DNA from: Mesorhizobium sp. ES1-1
GTDB lineage: Bacteria; Pseudomonadota; Alphaproteobacteria; Rhizobiales; Rhizobiaceae
Length of the DNA: 64,000 nt
Reading direction: 5' to 3'
NCBI RefSeq assembly: GCF_020164785.1
Contig: NZ_JAIUGX010000004.1
Location: 310,001-374,000, forward strand
The translations under genes were made by a program, and so were the position numbers. Shown piece after piece: positions 18,319-27,936 of this stretch; the stretch's first letter is position 1, and each line of letters opens with the position of its first letter. The notes beneath the pieces are model-generated. The model saw only the letters and a program-made list of their open reading frames with translations. It made no database searches and was not told where the DNA came from.

Positions 18319-18974
18319 ATGGGCCGCAGGATCTCGGCGGACAGATGGGCTTCGGCCCCGTGGCGCCGGAAAGAGACGAACCCACTTTCCACGCCGCGTG
18401 GGAAAAGCGTGCGCTCGGCGTGACGCTCACCGCCGGCGCCATGGGCGCGTGGAACATTGATGAGAGCCGGCACGCGCGGGAATCGCTGCATCCGGCCGAT
18501 TACTATGCCTCCTCCTATTACGAGATCTGGATCAAGGCGCTGGAGACGCTGCTCAAACGTCACGGCTTCGTCAGCGAACGCGATCTCGCGGCAGGTGACG
18601 CGCTCGATCCGACAACGGTGCCCAAAAGGGTGCTGAAGGCGGAGACTGTGCCGGCTGTGCTGGCCAAGGGCGGTCCCTGCGACCGGCCGGTCGTCACGCC
18701 TGCACGTTTCAAGGTCGGCCAGCATGTGCGGACGAAGAATTTCAATCCGACCGGGCACACCAGGCTGCCGCGCTATGCGCGCGACAGACCGGGCCTCATC
18801 GAGGCCGTGCGTGGCGGCTTTGTCTTTCCGGACACCAATGCGCATGGAGAGGGTGAGAACCCGCAATGGGTTTACACGGTGGTCTTCGATGGCATCGAGA
18901 TATGGGGCGAGGGCGCCGATCCGACGCTGACCGTATCGATCGACGCCTGGGAGAGCTATCTTGAGCCGGCGTGA
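18315..18974 (+). CDS. nthB: nitrile hydratase beta subunit
   Basis: 219 residues. It pairs with the alpha subunit to build the active site. The N-terminus [16 protein letters not shown] is diagnostic, and the C-terminal SH3-like half has [19 protein letters not shown] and the closing [14 protein letters not shown] segment. It overlaps nthA by 4 nt (ATGA) and the activator gene by 14 nt. Confidence 0.94.
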   Translation: MNGPQDLGGQMGFGPVAPERDEPTFHAAWEKRALGVTLTAGAMGAWNIDESRHARESLHPADYYASSYYEIWIKALETLLKRHGFVSERDLAAGDALDPTTVPKRVLKAETVPAVLAKGGPCDRPVVTPARFKVGQHVRTKNFNPTGHTRLPRYARDRPGLIEAVRGGFVFPDTNAHGEGENPQWVYTVVFDGIEIWGEGADPTLTVSIDAWESYLEPA

Positions 18975-19356
18975 CGGCGCCGCCGCCGAATTGCCGCCAG
19001 GCGTGGATGCGCCGGTCTTCGCCGAGCCCTGGCAGGCCGAGGCTTTCGCAATGACGGTGGCGCTGCACGAGAAGGGCCTGTTTTCGTGGAGCGAGTGGGC
19101 CGGTGCCCTGTCGGCGGAGGTCAAGAAGCCGGGCGCGGCCGCCGACGGACACGACTATTACGAGCACTGGCTGGCCGCGCTGGAAGGGTTGCTGGCCTCG
19201 AAAGGACTGGCTGTCAAATCCGATGTCGATGCGGTGGCGCAGGCCTGGGAGCGCGCCGCTCACGCCACGCCGCATGGCAAGCCGATCCTGCTGGAGAACG
19301 ATCCCGGCCCGACCGGAACTCGTAGCGGCTCAACCGATAGACCGGTTCGACCATAG
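18961..19356 (+). CDS. nitrile hydratase accessory/activator protein
   Basis: 131 residues. Activators of this type (P14K/NhlE-like) resemble the beta-subunit N-terminus and help load cobalt into the alpha subunit by subunit exchange. Conserved stretches are PVFAEPWQAEAFAMTVAL and HDYYEHWLAALEGLL. The start is the rare codon TTG 18961, needed because the conserved region begins before the first in-frame ATG; translation is probably coupled to nthB. The last 20 residues are not conserved-looking. Confidence 0.85.
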   Translation: MSRRDGAAAELPPGVDAPVFAEPWQAEAFAMTVALHEKGLFSWSEWAGALSAEVKKPGAAADGHDYYEHWLAALEGLLASKGLAVKSDVDAVAQAWERAAHATPHGKPILLENDPGPTGTRSGSTDRPVRP

Positions 19357-19429
19357 GATCCGATTGTCGGTCCTGTCTCGGTGTCAATTGGCCTACGAGG
19401 GGTCAGGCATAGCTGCAACGGACGGCTGG

Positions 19430-20611
19430 TCAGTTCGCAACAGAAAAGCCCCATTTCGATGGATCGAGCAATTCCAAAGGCGCGATCATCTCCTTCAGAT
19501 CGACCGAGCGGCGCTTGATGCTGACAGCCTCGTAGGTTTCACCACCTCCCCATCCGGACGTAATCACGTCCCGCAACGGAATGCCGTCCGCGGTCAGACA
19601 CTGCCTACGTCCAGCGTCGGCCACGTTGGGCATCATGTCGAACCAGGCGCAGCTCTCTTCAAGTGATTCAGATTTGTTTAGGTCGACGCGACCTGTTGTG
19701 TGGTCGAAGCTATCCCATGGAGACTTGGGATTGAGCGGCCTACGGGAGGCATCGAGGTGCTGGTGGCCTTTGGAAGAGTAGACGCGGATGCCTTGGTTTT
19801 CGAGTTCGTTCCAAACCATGAAACGGCTGGAGCCGTCCTTGCCGCGAAACTCTTCAGATCGCCAGGGATAGTGCCTCAACAGTTTGATTTCCGAGTTTCG
19901 TCCGACCATCGAAGCTTCGAAGTCCGCAGCGGTAGCAGGCTTGGCGGAATACTGACGGAACGGCTTCAGCCAGAAGCCAGGGTCAAAGAGAATCGCCGGC
20001 GGGTTCACTTCAGAATCCGCGACGGGTCTTCTCACCAGTTTCACCAACTGCGTTTTTGCCATTGGCGTTCCGTCGGAAAACAACACTTTTGTAGCGACTT
20101 CGATGCCGTCGCCGGACAGACAGCTGAACCATAACGGTCCGCTCTGCTGCCTGTCCTGTAAGGACTGCCGGACGATCTCCCACCATCTGCAACGTTCACC
20201 AGCCTGACTATCGCTCTCGACCGTCAGCCTGGAACCGCGTAAATCCAGGTAGCCGCCTTGCGTTGCAGTCGTGTTGACGCGGAACGAAGTGAAGTCTCCG
20301 GCGGCGTTTTTCTCCGCCTGTAGGACGACGTTACCGAAGAAATTTCCATAGTAGATCTCGCTCCGTCCATCATTAGTCTCTTCGACATGCGTCAAACCGT
20401 TATGATGCACGACTGAGCGCGAATAAGGTTGCGGCCTGCCGTGCCCCCGCCACACGTTCATCCATGCCGAGTAATCAGGAACATTGCTGTTGGCGAAGAA
20501 AGGCACTTCATCGGCATTTGCAGTGCCGGTCACCAAGACCGCCAGACATGTGAAAGCCACCGCATAGGCGAGAATATGTCTGTTCAGGATTGTGCTTCCG
20601 CATTCCATCAT
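19430..20611 (-). CDS. exported protein of unknown function
   Basis: 393 residues; family not recognised. A signal peptide is clear: basic start, hydrophobic core HILAYAVAFTCLAVLVTG and a cut after TANA (about residue 33). The mature part has few cysteines, many aromatic residues and repeated short beta-like stretches, with no enzyme motif I can name. GC content and codon use look lower than in the flanking genes (many AAT, TTC/TTT, ACG/ACA mixes), hinting at later acquisition. It converges on the nitrile hydratase operon and is alone on its strand. Confidence 0.75.
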   Translation of the reverse strand: MMECGSTILNRHILAYAVAFTCLAVLVTGTANADEVPFFANSNVPDYSAWMNVWRGHGRPQPYSRSVVHHNGLTHVEETNDGRSEIYYGNFFGNVVLQAEKNAAGDFTSFRVNTTATQGGYLDLRGSRLTVESDSQAGERCRWWEIVRQSLQDRQQSGPLWFSCLSGDGIEVATKVLFSDGTPMAKTQLVKLVRRPVADSEVNPPAILFDPGFWLKPFRQYSAKPATAADFEASMVGRNSEIKLLRHYPWRSEEFRGKDGSSRFMVWNELENQGIRVYSSKGHQHLDASRRPLNPKSPWDSFDHTTGRVDLNKSESLEESCAWFDMMPNVADAGRRQCLTADGIPLRDVITSGWGGGETYEAVSIKRRSVDLKEMIAPLELLDPSKWGFSVAN

Positions 20612-20908
20612 CAGGAATTATATGTATGTCATTGTGGCATTTCCGGGCAGTTGCCGCTTGCAATCCTACGGAGGTAGGAAACAGCTTTCCTCCACTTGAA
20701 TTTCGGAAGACCAGCTTGTATGCGAATCCTTACGAGGTCCGGGCCGGCAGTCGGGAGTTAGGCGCTCAATTCCAAATTCGTCAGTCGACATGTTCTCTTT
20801 ACGTTCTGACATCCACCTGATACCCTGATTGGCCTACGGCCCTCACGCGGCCATCCACGATGGTGGCGGCTCCTTGTCTTTCCCTTGCGAATCCGGTCTG
20901 TCGAGCCG
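20612..20908. other. AT-richer intergenic region between divergent genes
   Basis: This 297-bp stretch separates the unknown exported protein (minus) from the helicase (plus). It is visibly lower in GC than its surroundings and must hold both promoters. I see no clear -35/-10 pair, tRNA, repeat or small gene in it. Confidence 0.5.
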
Positions 20909-22036
20909 ATGGAATTCTCCCCCCAGCAGGATGAGGCGTTGCAGGCGGTTGCTCGCTGGCTCAAGGTCGGCCAGCCGCAACTGTTCCGGCTGTTCGGCTA
21001 TGCCGGCACCGGCAAGACCACGCTGGCGCGCTATTTCGCCGAACATGTCGACGGTCAGGTGCAGTTCGCCGCCTTCACCGGCAAGGCGGCGCAGGTTCTG
21101 CGTTCCAAGGGCGCGGTCAATGCCCGCACCATCCATTCGCTGATCTACCGGCCCAAGGGCGAGGAATCGGTGGAGGACGAGGTCACCGGCAAGACCTCGA
21201 TGTCGCCGACCTTCTCGCTCAACCGGCAAAGCCCGATCTCGCGGGCAAAACTTGTGGTCATCGACGAATGCTCGATGGTCGACGAGCAGCTCGGCCGCGA
21301 CCTGATGAGTTTCGGCACGCCGATCCTGGTGCTGGGCGATCCCGGCCAGTTGCCGCCGATCTCGGGCGGCGGCTTCTTCACCGACCATGAACCCGACATA
21401 CTCCTCACCGAAATCCACCGTCAGGCGCGCGACAACCCGATCCTGCGGCTGGCGCTGGACGTGCGCGAAGGCCGTGAGTTCATGCGCGGCGACTATGGCA
21501 CGGCGCAGGTGATCGGCAAGGAAGACGTCAACCAGGACCTTGTGTTGAAGGCCGACCAGGTGCTTGTCGGCACCAACCGCACGCGGCGCCGCTACAACCA
21601 CCGCCTGCGCGAGCTCAAGGGGTTCAACGCCGACTACCCACAGGCCGGCGACAAGCTGGTCTGCCTGCGCAACGATCCGGCCAAGGGTCTGCTCAACGGC
21701 TCGTTGTGGAAGGTGATGACCTCGTCGCGCGAGACGGTGAAGCCCGGCATCAACCTGCTGGTGGCGCCGGAAGAAGACGATCCGGATCGCGGTGTCGCCA
21801 AGATCAAGCTGCTGAAGGCGGCGTTCGAAGACCCAGACGCAGACATTCCGTGGCAACAGAAGAAGCGCTTCGACGATTTCGACTATGGCTACGCGCTGAC
21901 GGTGCACAAGGCGCAGGGCTCGCAGTGGAACGAGATCGTGCTGTTCGACGAAAGCTGGGCCTTCAAGGAGACCCGGCAGCGCTGGCTTTACACCGCCATC
22001 ACCCGGGCGGCCGAACGACTGACCATCGTGAGATAG
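20909..22036 (+). CDS. RecD-like superfamily 1 helicase/ATPase
   Basis: 375 residues from ATG 20909. Walker A is [14 protein letters not shown] (about residues 30-43); Walker B-like [10 protein letters not shown] follows near 115, then GDPGQLPPI. The C-terminal UvrD-like block has [14 protein letters not shown] and [11 protein letters not shown]. The layout matches short stand-alone RecD/Pif1-like ATPases rather than the RecBCD subunit. It probably acts on DNA in repair or recombination; no partner is adjacent. TTG 20885 could add eight residues. Confidence 0.88.
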   Translation: MEFSPQQDEALQAVARWLKVGQPQLFRLFGYAGTGKTTLARYFAEHVDGQVQFAAFTGKAAQVLRSKGAVNARTIHSLIYRPKGEESVEDEVTGKTSMSPTFSLNRQSPISRAKLVVIDECSMVDEQLGRDLMSFGTPILVLGDPGQLPPISGGGFFTDHEPDILLTEIHRQARDNPILRLALDVREGREFMRGDYGTAQVIGKEDVNQDLVLKADQVLVGTNRTRRRYNHRLRELKGFNADYPQAGDKLVCLRNDPAKGLLNGSLWKVMTSSRETVKPGINLLVAPEEDDPDRGVAKIKLLKAAFEDPDADIPWQQKKRFDDFDYGYALTVHKAQGSQWNEIVLFDESWAFKETRQRWLYTAITRAAERLTIVR

Positions 22037-22043
22037 TCGGTCG

Positions 22044-22451
22044 TCACACGGGCTCGTCGATGGGCGTGGCGCCAAGCCACTGCCAGGCGTCCTGCTCGTC
22101 CTCGGCCTTGAAATGCCGGAGCTCTATCGGGATCGGCGCGCTAAACCAGCCTTGCACATCCGGTATCCAATTGGGTTCACCGACCGATGCGCAGCGCGCG
22201 ACATGCTGCTTGGCGTTGGCCTCGCCTTGTTTCAAAGTTTCGCTCGCGACATCTGCCCAATCGACCCCATCATGATTGATCAGCCGCACCAGGACATCGA
22301 TCCTGGGGTGCAGCGCGTAGGCTGCTTCCAAGAGGCCGAACAGGTTTTCCGCGTCCGCGGAGGAAACATGGCCGACGACGTCGATGGCGAACAGATCGTC
22401 ACGGCTGGTCTCGATACGGCGTATCGCCGGCATGGAATCCAGAAAATTCAT
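22044..22451 (-). CDS. SpoIIAA/STAS-like domain protein
   Basis: 135 residues forming one SpoIIAA-like (STAS/SEC14-type) domain, about residues 10-125: an alternating alpha/beta pattern with [18 protein letters not shown] and the [14 protein letters not shown] end seen in this family. Such proteins are small soluble ones of unknown role, perhaps lipid-binding or regulatory. It converges with the helicase (7 bp apart) and diverges from pdxJ. Confidence 0.75.
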   Translation of the reverse strand: MNFLDSMPAIRRIETSRDDLFAIDVVGHVSSADAENLFGLLEAAYALHPRIDVLVRLINHDGVDWADVASETLKQGEANAKQHVARCASVGEPNWIPDVQGWFSAPIPIELRHFKAEDEQDAWQWLGATPIDEPV

Positions 22452-22562
22452 GTGCGGTTCCTTTCAGCATATCGTCGTCATGGCTGGAACACCCGAAACC
22501 CCCTGTCTGTTCCCGCCAAACCCATTAAGGTGGCGCGTCGAATGATCTCCGAGGCTCTCCAC

Positions 22563-23303
22563 ATGCCAGCCAAGCTCTCCGTCAATCTCAATGCCGTGGC
22601 CATGCTGCGCAACCGGCGCGACCTGCCATGGCCGAGCGTGACCGGCCTTGGCCGCATCGCGCTGGCGGCCGGGGCGCATGGGCTGACAGTGCATCCGCGG
22701 CCCGACGAGCGGCACACCCGCCATTCGGATCTGCCCGAGATCCGGGCCCTGATCGACGATGAGTTTCCGAAGGCCGAATTCAACATCGAAGGGTACCCTA
22801 CGGAGGATTTCCTCGCGCTTGTGGAAAAGCACCAGCCGGAACAGGTGACGCTGGTGCCCGACGACCCGGCGCAGGCGACGTCGGATCATGGCTGGGATTT
22901 CGCCGGCCAGTCCGCGTTCCTGACGCCTATCGTCAGGCGGCTGAAGAAGGGAGGCTTTCGCGTATCGCTGTTTTCCGATGCCGATCCTCTCGGCGTAACG
23001 GCAGCGCGCGACACCGGCGCCGACAGGATAGAGCTCTACACGGGTCCTTACGGCGGCTATCATTCAGATTCCGCCAAAGCGCTCAGGGAACTGGAAAGCC
23101 TGGCTAAAACCGCGGAGGCCGCCATCGCCGCCGGTCTTCAGGTCAACGCCGGTCACGACCTTGTGGTGAGCAACATCCCTCCGCTTGCCAGACGCATTCC
23201 GGCTCTGGCCGAAGTCTCGATCGGCCATGGGTTGACAGCGGACGCCTTGGAGTATGGCATGGCCGCTACCGTGGGCAGGTTTCTCAAGGCTTGCGGATGG
23301 TAG
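22563..23303 (+). CDS. pdxJ: pyridoxine 5'-phosphate synthase PdxJ
   Basis: 246 residues. PdxJ condenses 1-deoxy-xylulose 5-phosphate with 3-amino-2-oxopropyl phosphate to give pyridoxine 5'-phosphate, the closing step of the DXP-dependent vitamin B6 route. TIM-barrel motifs: [15 protein letters not shown] at the start, [20 protein letters not shown], and VNAGHDLV with the catalytic His region. ATG 22563 has GAGG 9 nt upstream; ATG 22542 would add seven residues. Confidence 0.95.
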   Translation: MPAKLSVNLNAVAMLRNRRDLPWPSVTGLGRIALAAGAHGLTVHPRPDERHTRHSDLPEIRALIDDEFPKAEFNIEGYPTEDFLALVEKHQPEQVTLVPDDPAQATSDHGWDFAGQSAFLTPIVRRLKKGGFRVSLFSDADPLGVTAARDTGADRIELYTGPYGGYHSDSAKALRELESLAKTAEAAIAAGLQVNAGHDLVVSNIPPLARRIPALAEVSIGHGLTADALEYGMAATVGRFLKACGW

Positions 23304-23406
23304 CGGTGGCAGCCGTGCGCCGCCGTCATGGCGGGCATGACGCCACGGCACTTGATATTGCATCGCAGCAAGCGTAGAGCACCGCGCGCTTATCGGAGTG
23401 TCGTCC

Positions 23407-25326
23407 ATGGCCCTTGCCAACGCTGGTAGTGAGGCAGAACCCGTCGAACAATCGAGCCATCCGGAGGTCGAACAGCACAGCACCAAGATTCTGATGCTGG
23501 GCGCTCTCGGCGTGGTCTATGGCGATATCGGCACGAGCCCGATTTATGCCTTTCGCGAGGCGCTGGTGGCGTCCTCAGGCGGCAATGTCGCCGAACGCGG
23601 CGATATTCTGGGCGTGCTGTCGCTGATCATCTGGTCACTGACGATCATCGTCACCGTCAAATATATCAATTTCGTTCTGCGTGCGAACAACCGCGGCGAA
23701 GGCGGCGTGCTGTCGTTGATGGCTCTGGCGCGCGGCAGTTTCCCCAAACGCTCGGCTGTGATTCTAGGCATCGGCATTGTCGGCGCGTCCCTTTTCTTCG
23801 GCGACGCCGTCATCACGCCAGCGATTTCCGTGCTGTCGGCGGTCGAGGGCATGAATGTGGTCACGCCAACCTTCCAACCCTATGTCGTACCGCTGACCCT
23901 GGTCATCCTGGCGATCCTGTTCTCGGTACAGCGTTTCGGAACCGGTGGCGTCGCGTTGATCTTTGGTCCGATCACGGCGGTGTGGTTCCTGGCCATCGGC
24001 CTCTCCGGACTCAATCACATCGTTGCGGACCCCGAAATCCTGTGGGCGATCAGCCCGCACTATATCGTCGCCTTCCTGATCAATTCGCCCGACGTCGCCT
24101 TCGTCACCATCGGCGCCATCTTCCTGGCCGTCACCGGCGCCGAGGCGCTGTATGCCGATCTCGGACATTTCGGCCGCAAGCCGATCGTGCTCGCCTGGCT
24201 GTGGATCGTGTTTCCCTGCCTGCTCCTCAACTATGCCGGGCAGGGCGCTTTCGTGCTGGCCAAGAACGGCGTGGTCGGCCACCCCTTCTTCGAGATGAAC
24301 GAAGGTTGGACGCTGATCCCGATGGTGGTGCTGGCGACCATGGCGACCGTCATCGCCAGCCAGGCGGTGATCTCGGGCGCGTTCTCGCTGACCAGGCAGG
24401 CTGTGCAGCTCAACATGCTCCCGCGCCTGGAGATCCTGCACACCTCCGAGAGGCAGTCCGGCCAAATCTACATGCCGCGCGTGAACCTGCTGCTCGCGCT
24501 CGTCGTGATGATGCTGGTGGTCGGCTTCGGCGAGTCCAGCAAGCTCGCTTCGGCCTATGGCATCTCGGTGACCGGCAACATGCTGGTGACTACGGTGCTG
24601 CTCTTCGTGGTCATGACGCGCATCTGGAAATGGCGGTTGTGGGTGGCCATCGCGATGACGGCGGTTTTCGCCTTCATCGACGTCGGCTTCTTTGCCTCCA
24701 ACATCGTCAAGGTGTTTGAAGGCGGCTGGGCCTCGCTTGCCGTGGCGTTCACGATCGTGACGGCCATGTGGACCTGGGTGCGCGGCAGCCGTTATCTGTT
24801 CGACAAGACCCGTCGCAACGAGATTCCTCTCGATTTCCTCGCCGGCAATCTGCTCAAGAAGAAGCCGCAGCTGGTATCGGGCACCGCCGTGTTCCTGACC
24901 AGCGATCCGTTGAGCGCGCCGACAGCACTGATGCACAGCCTGAAGCACTACAAGGTGCTGCATGAGCAGAACGTCATCCTGTCTGTGGTGACGGCACCGC
25001 AGCCCGTGGTGCCCGACAGCGAGCGGGTCAAGATGGAGACGGTCAACGAGCTGTTCATGCGGGTGACGCTGACCTTCGGCTACATGGAGCAGCCCAACAT
25101 CCCGCGCGCGCTGGCGATCTGCCGCAAGCAGGGCTGGAAGTTCGACATCATGACGACCTCCTTCTTCCTGTCCCGCCGCTCGCTCAAGGCCTCGCCCAAT
25201 TCGGGCATGCCTGTGTGGCAAGACAAGCTGTTCATCGGCCTGGCGCGCACGGCCGCCGACGCGACCGAGTATTTCCAGATCCCGACGGGCCGCGTGGTCG
25301 AGATCGGCACGCAGGTCGCCATTTGA
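23407..25326 (+). CDS. kup: Kup system potassium uptake protein
   Basis: 639 residues. An inner-membrane K+/H+ symporter with about 12 helices in the first 460 residues and a cytosolic C-terminal domain. The N-terminal family signature GALGVVYGDIGTSPIY is at about residues 30-45, and NRGEGGVLSLMALA follows. ATG 23407 has GGAG 8 nt upstream; GTG 23398 overlaps that SD and is less likely. It is monocistronic. Confidence 0.94.
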   Translation: MALANAGSEAEPVEQSSHPEVEQHSTKILMLGALGVVYGDIGTSPIYAFREALVASSGGNVAERGDILGVLSLIIWSLTIIVTVKYINFVLRANNRGEGGVLSLMALARGSFPKRSAVILGIGIVGASLFFGDAVITPAISVLSAVEGMNVVTPTFQPYVVPLTLVILAILFSVQRFGTGGVALIFGPITAVWFLAIGLSGLNHIVADPEILWAISPHYIVAFLINSPDVAFVTIGAIFLAVTGAEALYADLGHFGRKPIVLAWLWIVFPCLLLNYAGQGAFVLAKNGVVGHPFFEMNEGWTLIPMVVLATMATVIASQAVISGAFSLTRQAVQLNMLPRLEILHTSERQSGQIYMPRVNLLLALVVMMLVVGFGESSKLASAYGISVTGNMLVTTVLLFVVMTRIWKWRLWVAIAMTAVFAFIDVGFFASNIVKVFEGGWASLAVAFTIVTAMWTWVRGSRYLFDKTRRNEIPLDFLAGNLLKKKPQLVSGTAVFLTSDPLSAPTALMHSLKHYKVLHEQNVILSVVTAPQPVVPDSERVKMETVNELFMRVTLTFGYMEQPNIPRALAICRKQGWKFDIMTTSFFLSRRSLKASPNSGMPVWQDKLFIGLARTAADATEYFQIPTGRVVEIGTQVAI

Positions 25327-25351
25327 GGTGACGGCTCGTTCAGGAGCGGCA

Positions 25352-26392
25352 ATGCGCGGCGAATTGGTGCTTGTTACGGGCGGCTCAGGTTTTCTCGCCG
25401 CTCACTGCATTCTCCATCTGCTGAAGGCCGGCTATCGCGTGCGTGCGACCGTGCGATCGGCGACGCGAGAAGCCGACGTGCTGCGCATGCTCAAGGCCGG
25501 GGGCGCGGAGCCGGGAGCCGCACTCTCCTTCGCTGTCGCCGACCTGATGACCGAAGCCGGCTGGCCGGCGGCCGTCGCCGGTTGCGACTATGTCCTGCAC
25601 GTCGCGTCGCCTTTCCCGCCCGGTGTGCCGAAGCATGAGGACGATTTGATTGTTCCGGCCCGGGAGGGGGCGCTGCGGGTCTTGCGGGCGTCACGTGACG
25701 CCGGAGTCAAACGCGTCGTCCTGACCTCATCCTTCGCCGCGATAGGCTATGGCGAGCCGCCAGCCGGCGGACGGCCGTTCACCGAGGAGAACTGGACAGA
25801 CCCTTCGGGCAAGGTCAGTGCCTATGTGAAATCGAAGACGCTGGCGGAGCGAGCGGCTTTGGATTTCATTGCCAGAGAGGGCGGCTCGCTGGAACTCGCG
25901 GTTGTCAATCCGGTCGGTATCTTCGGCCCGGTCCTTGGTGCCGATCATTCGACCTCGACCGGATTCATCCGGCGGCTGATGGACGGTGCGATACCGGGCC
26001 TGCCGCGCCTGTCGTTCGGTGTCGTCGATGTGCGCGACGTAGCGGACCTGCACCTGCGCGCGATGACCAATCCCGTTGCTAGAGGCGAGCGCTTCCTGGC
26101 GGTCGCGGGAGATTTCATGACGGTCCGGCAGATGGCGGAGACCCTGAAAGCGCGGCTGGGCGCCTCGGCCGGGCGCGTCTCGACGCGGGTGCTACCCGAT
26201 TGGCTGGTCGGGTTCGTCGGACTGTTCAGCGCCGAAGCCGCACAAATCGTGCCGGAACTGGGCAAGACCAAGAACGCCTCGAGCGCCAAAGCGGTGCGCA
26301 TGCTGGGCTGGGCGCCGCGTCCGCGCGAGGAGGCACTGGCCGCGACCGGCGAGAGCCTGGTCAGGCTCGGCCTGCTCAAATCATCGAAGTAG
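25352..26392 (+). CDS. NAD(P)-dependent reductase, dihydroflavonol-4-reductase-like SDR
   Basis: 346 residues. An extended short-chain dehydrogenase: nucleotide motif VTGGSGFLAAHC at about 7-18, and the catalytic Tyr-x-x-x-Lys as YVKSK near residue 161 with the upstream Ser of LTSSFAAIGYG. Relatives reduce aldehydes, ketones or dihydroflavonols; the substrate here is unknown. SD AGGAG lies 6 nt before ATG 25352. Its stop falls in the stem of the terminator shared with qorB. Confidence 0.85.
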   Translation: MRGELVLVTGGSGFLAAHCILHLLKAGYRVRATVRSATREADVLRMLKAGGAEPGAALSFAVADLMTEAGWPAAVAGCDYVLHVASPFPPGVPKHEDDLIVPAREGALRVLRASRDAGVKRVVLTSSFAAIGYGEPPAGGRPFTEENWTDPSGKVSAYVKSKTLAERAALDFIAREGGSLELAVVNPVGIFGPVLGADHSTSTGFIRRLMDGAIPGLPRLSFGVVDVRDVADLHLRAMTNPVARGERFLAVAGDFMTVRQMAETLKARLGASAGRVSTRVLPDWLVGFVGLFSAEAAQIVPELGKTKNASSAKAVRMLGWAPRPREEALAATGESLVRLGLLKSSK

Positions 26393-26424
26393 CACGGCGG
26401 AAGGTCCAAGCCTTCCGCCGTGCT
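26391..26424. terminator. bidirectional terminator hairpin
   Basis: A perfect 14-bp inverted repeat (AGCACGGCGGAAGG and its complement) with a 6-nt loop TCCAAG, placed between the convergent reductase and qorB genes. It has no strong T-run, but the stem is very stable. Confidence 0.7.
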
Positions 26425-26428
26425 GACT

Positions 26429-27316
26429 TCAGCCAACCAGGGCGGCCTTGTTGTTCTGGAGGAACTGCTCGAGCGAAACCGACTTACGGCCCGAGAGCTT
26501 TTCGACAGAGTCCGTCACCATGCCCAGGCCGCCGGCCCGGGTGGCGGCGTCGAAGGAGACAAGAAGCCTGGCGATCGGCTCGGGAAGGCCAGCTGCCTTC
26601 ATGCCTTCCGTCAGCGCATCGTCGGAGAGCTGGACGATCTGGATGGGCTTGCCCGTGACTTCGGTCACGAGGGCGGCGACTTCAGCCGCCGTGTAGGCCT
26701 TCGGGCCGGTCAGCGTGTAGGTCGTGCTTTCGCTCGCGTCCGAGGCCAGGCCGGCAGCAATGGCGGCCGCGTAGTCGTCGCGCGCGCCGTACGAGATGGC
26801 GCCATCGCCGGCGGATGTATACCATTGGCCCGGTGCAAGGACCTGCGGCATCGCCATGAACAGGTTCTCGTCATACCAGCCATTGCGGAAGATCGTGTAG
26901 GGGATCCCGCTCGCCTTGATGGCCTGTTCGGTGGCGTAGTGATCTGGTGCGAAGAGGATGGGCGAACCTTCAGGGGTCGGCATCGAGGTGTAGTGGATAT
27001 GAGATACGCCCGCCTGCTTGGCCGCGGCCACGGCGGCGAGCTGTTGTTCTTGCCGCTTTCCCTGCACTGCCAGTTCGTTGGTCGAGATGATGAGCATACG
27101 GTCGGCGGCTTCGAAGGCCGCGGCAAGCGAAGCCGTGTCGTCGAAATTGGCCTCGCGAACGGTGACGCCGCGCGCAGCCAAGTCGGCCAGGGTCGCGGGC
27201 GTGCGAGTGGTTGCGATTATCTGCGCCGGCGGCACCTTGTAGGTGTCGAGCAGATGATTGATCACGCTGCGGCCGAGCTGGCCGGAAGCGCCGGTGACGA
27301 GAAGGGTTGCGGTCAT
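26429..27316 (-). CDS. qorB: NAD(P)H:quinone oxidoreductase QorB-like
   Basis: 295 residues. An NmrA-type atypical SDR that reduces quinones with NADPH in E. coli (QorB/YtfG). The nucleotide motif VTGASGQLGRSV is at residues 7-18; the usual Tyr-Lys catalytic pair is not obvious, as expected for this group. It is divergent from an HxlR regulator, the same pairing as ytfG-ytfH in E. coli, with a 17-bp inverted repeat between them. Confidence 0.88.
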   Translation of the reverse strand: MTATLLVTGASGQLGRSVINHLLDTYKVPPAQIIATTRTPATLADLAARGVTVREANFDDTASLAAAFEAADRMLIISTNELAVQGKRQEQQLAAVAAAKQAGVSHIHYTSMPTPEGSPILFAPDHYATEQAIKASGIPYTIFRNGWYDENLFMAMPQVLAPGQWYTSAGDGAISYGARDDYAAAIAAGLASDASESTTYTLTGPKAYTAAEVAALVTEVTGKPIQIVQLSDDALTEGMKAAGLPEPIARLLVSFDAATRAGGLGMVTDSVEKLSGRKSVSLEQFLQNNKAALVG

Positions 27317-27355
27317 GGAAAATCCTGACTTTGCGCCGAGGGCGGTTCGAGGGGC

Positions 27356-27372
27356 GGTCTCAAAAAGAGACC
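27356..27372. promoter_or_regulatory. inverted repeat, likely HxlR operator
   Basis: GGTCTC-AAAAA-GAGACC is a perfect inverted repeat in the 132-bp gap between qorB and the regulator gene. Position and symmetry suit a dimeric winged-helix repressor controlling both genes. Confidence 0.55.
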
Positions 27373-27448
27373 AGCGCTAAAATAGGAATTGACCCGTCGG
27401 CGTAAAGGAGGCAGTTTTTGGGAAGGTAGGCACGGAAGGGTAACCACC

Positions 27449-27889
27449 ATGGACAGCCGCATCGTCGATCTGAAATCCAAGCTCGACGTCTACAAGGCGA
27501 TGACCGGTGGTGGAAACCTGTCTGACTGCCCGGTCCGTGACGTGATCCAGGGCCTTAGCGGCAAATGGAGTTCATTGCTGATGGCAGCGCTGGCCGAGCA
27601 GCCCTATCGGTTCGGCGAGTTGCGGCGGCTGGTTCCCGACATCTCGCAGCGTATGCTCACACAAACGCTTTGTGACCTGCAGCGTGACGGCTATGTGCAT
27701 CGCGAAGTGTTTCCAACCAAGCCTCCGAGCGTCGAATACAGCCTTACCGATCTCGGACGATCGATGTTCGGCGCCTTGCGGCATCTGCTTGAGTGGGCCG
27801 AACTCAACCACGACGCCGTGCGCGCCGCGCGCGCGCGATTTGATGGGGCGATGGCCGGAGCAGCCGGCCAAACCGGAGCCTTGGCTTGA
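27449..27889 (+). CDS. HxlR family transcriptional regulator
   Basis: 146 residues with one winged-helix domain (about 25-120): CPVRDVIQGLSGKWSSLLM, then RFGELRRLVPDISQRMLTQTL, the recognition-helix block. Cys27 in DCPVRD is at the position where redox-sensing relatives (HypR, YodB, QorR) have their sensor cysteine, so quinone or oxidant sensing is plausible. SD GGAAGGG precedes ATG 27449. It probably represses qorB and itself through the repeat at 27356-27372. Confidence 0.88.
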   Translation: MDSRIVDLKSKLDVYKAMTGGGNLSDCPVRDVIQGLSGKWSSLLMAALAEQPYRFGELRRLVPDISQRMLTQTLCDLQRDGYVHREVFPTKPPSVEYSLTDLGRSMFGALRHLLEWAELNHDAVRAARARFDGAMAGAAGQTGALA

Positions 27890-27936
27890 TTTCGTCCAGC
27901 CGCTGAAGGAATGTCCGGAGCAATTAGCCTGGGGGC

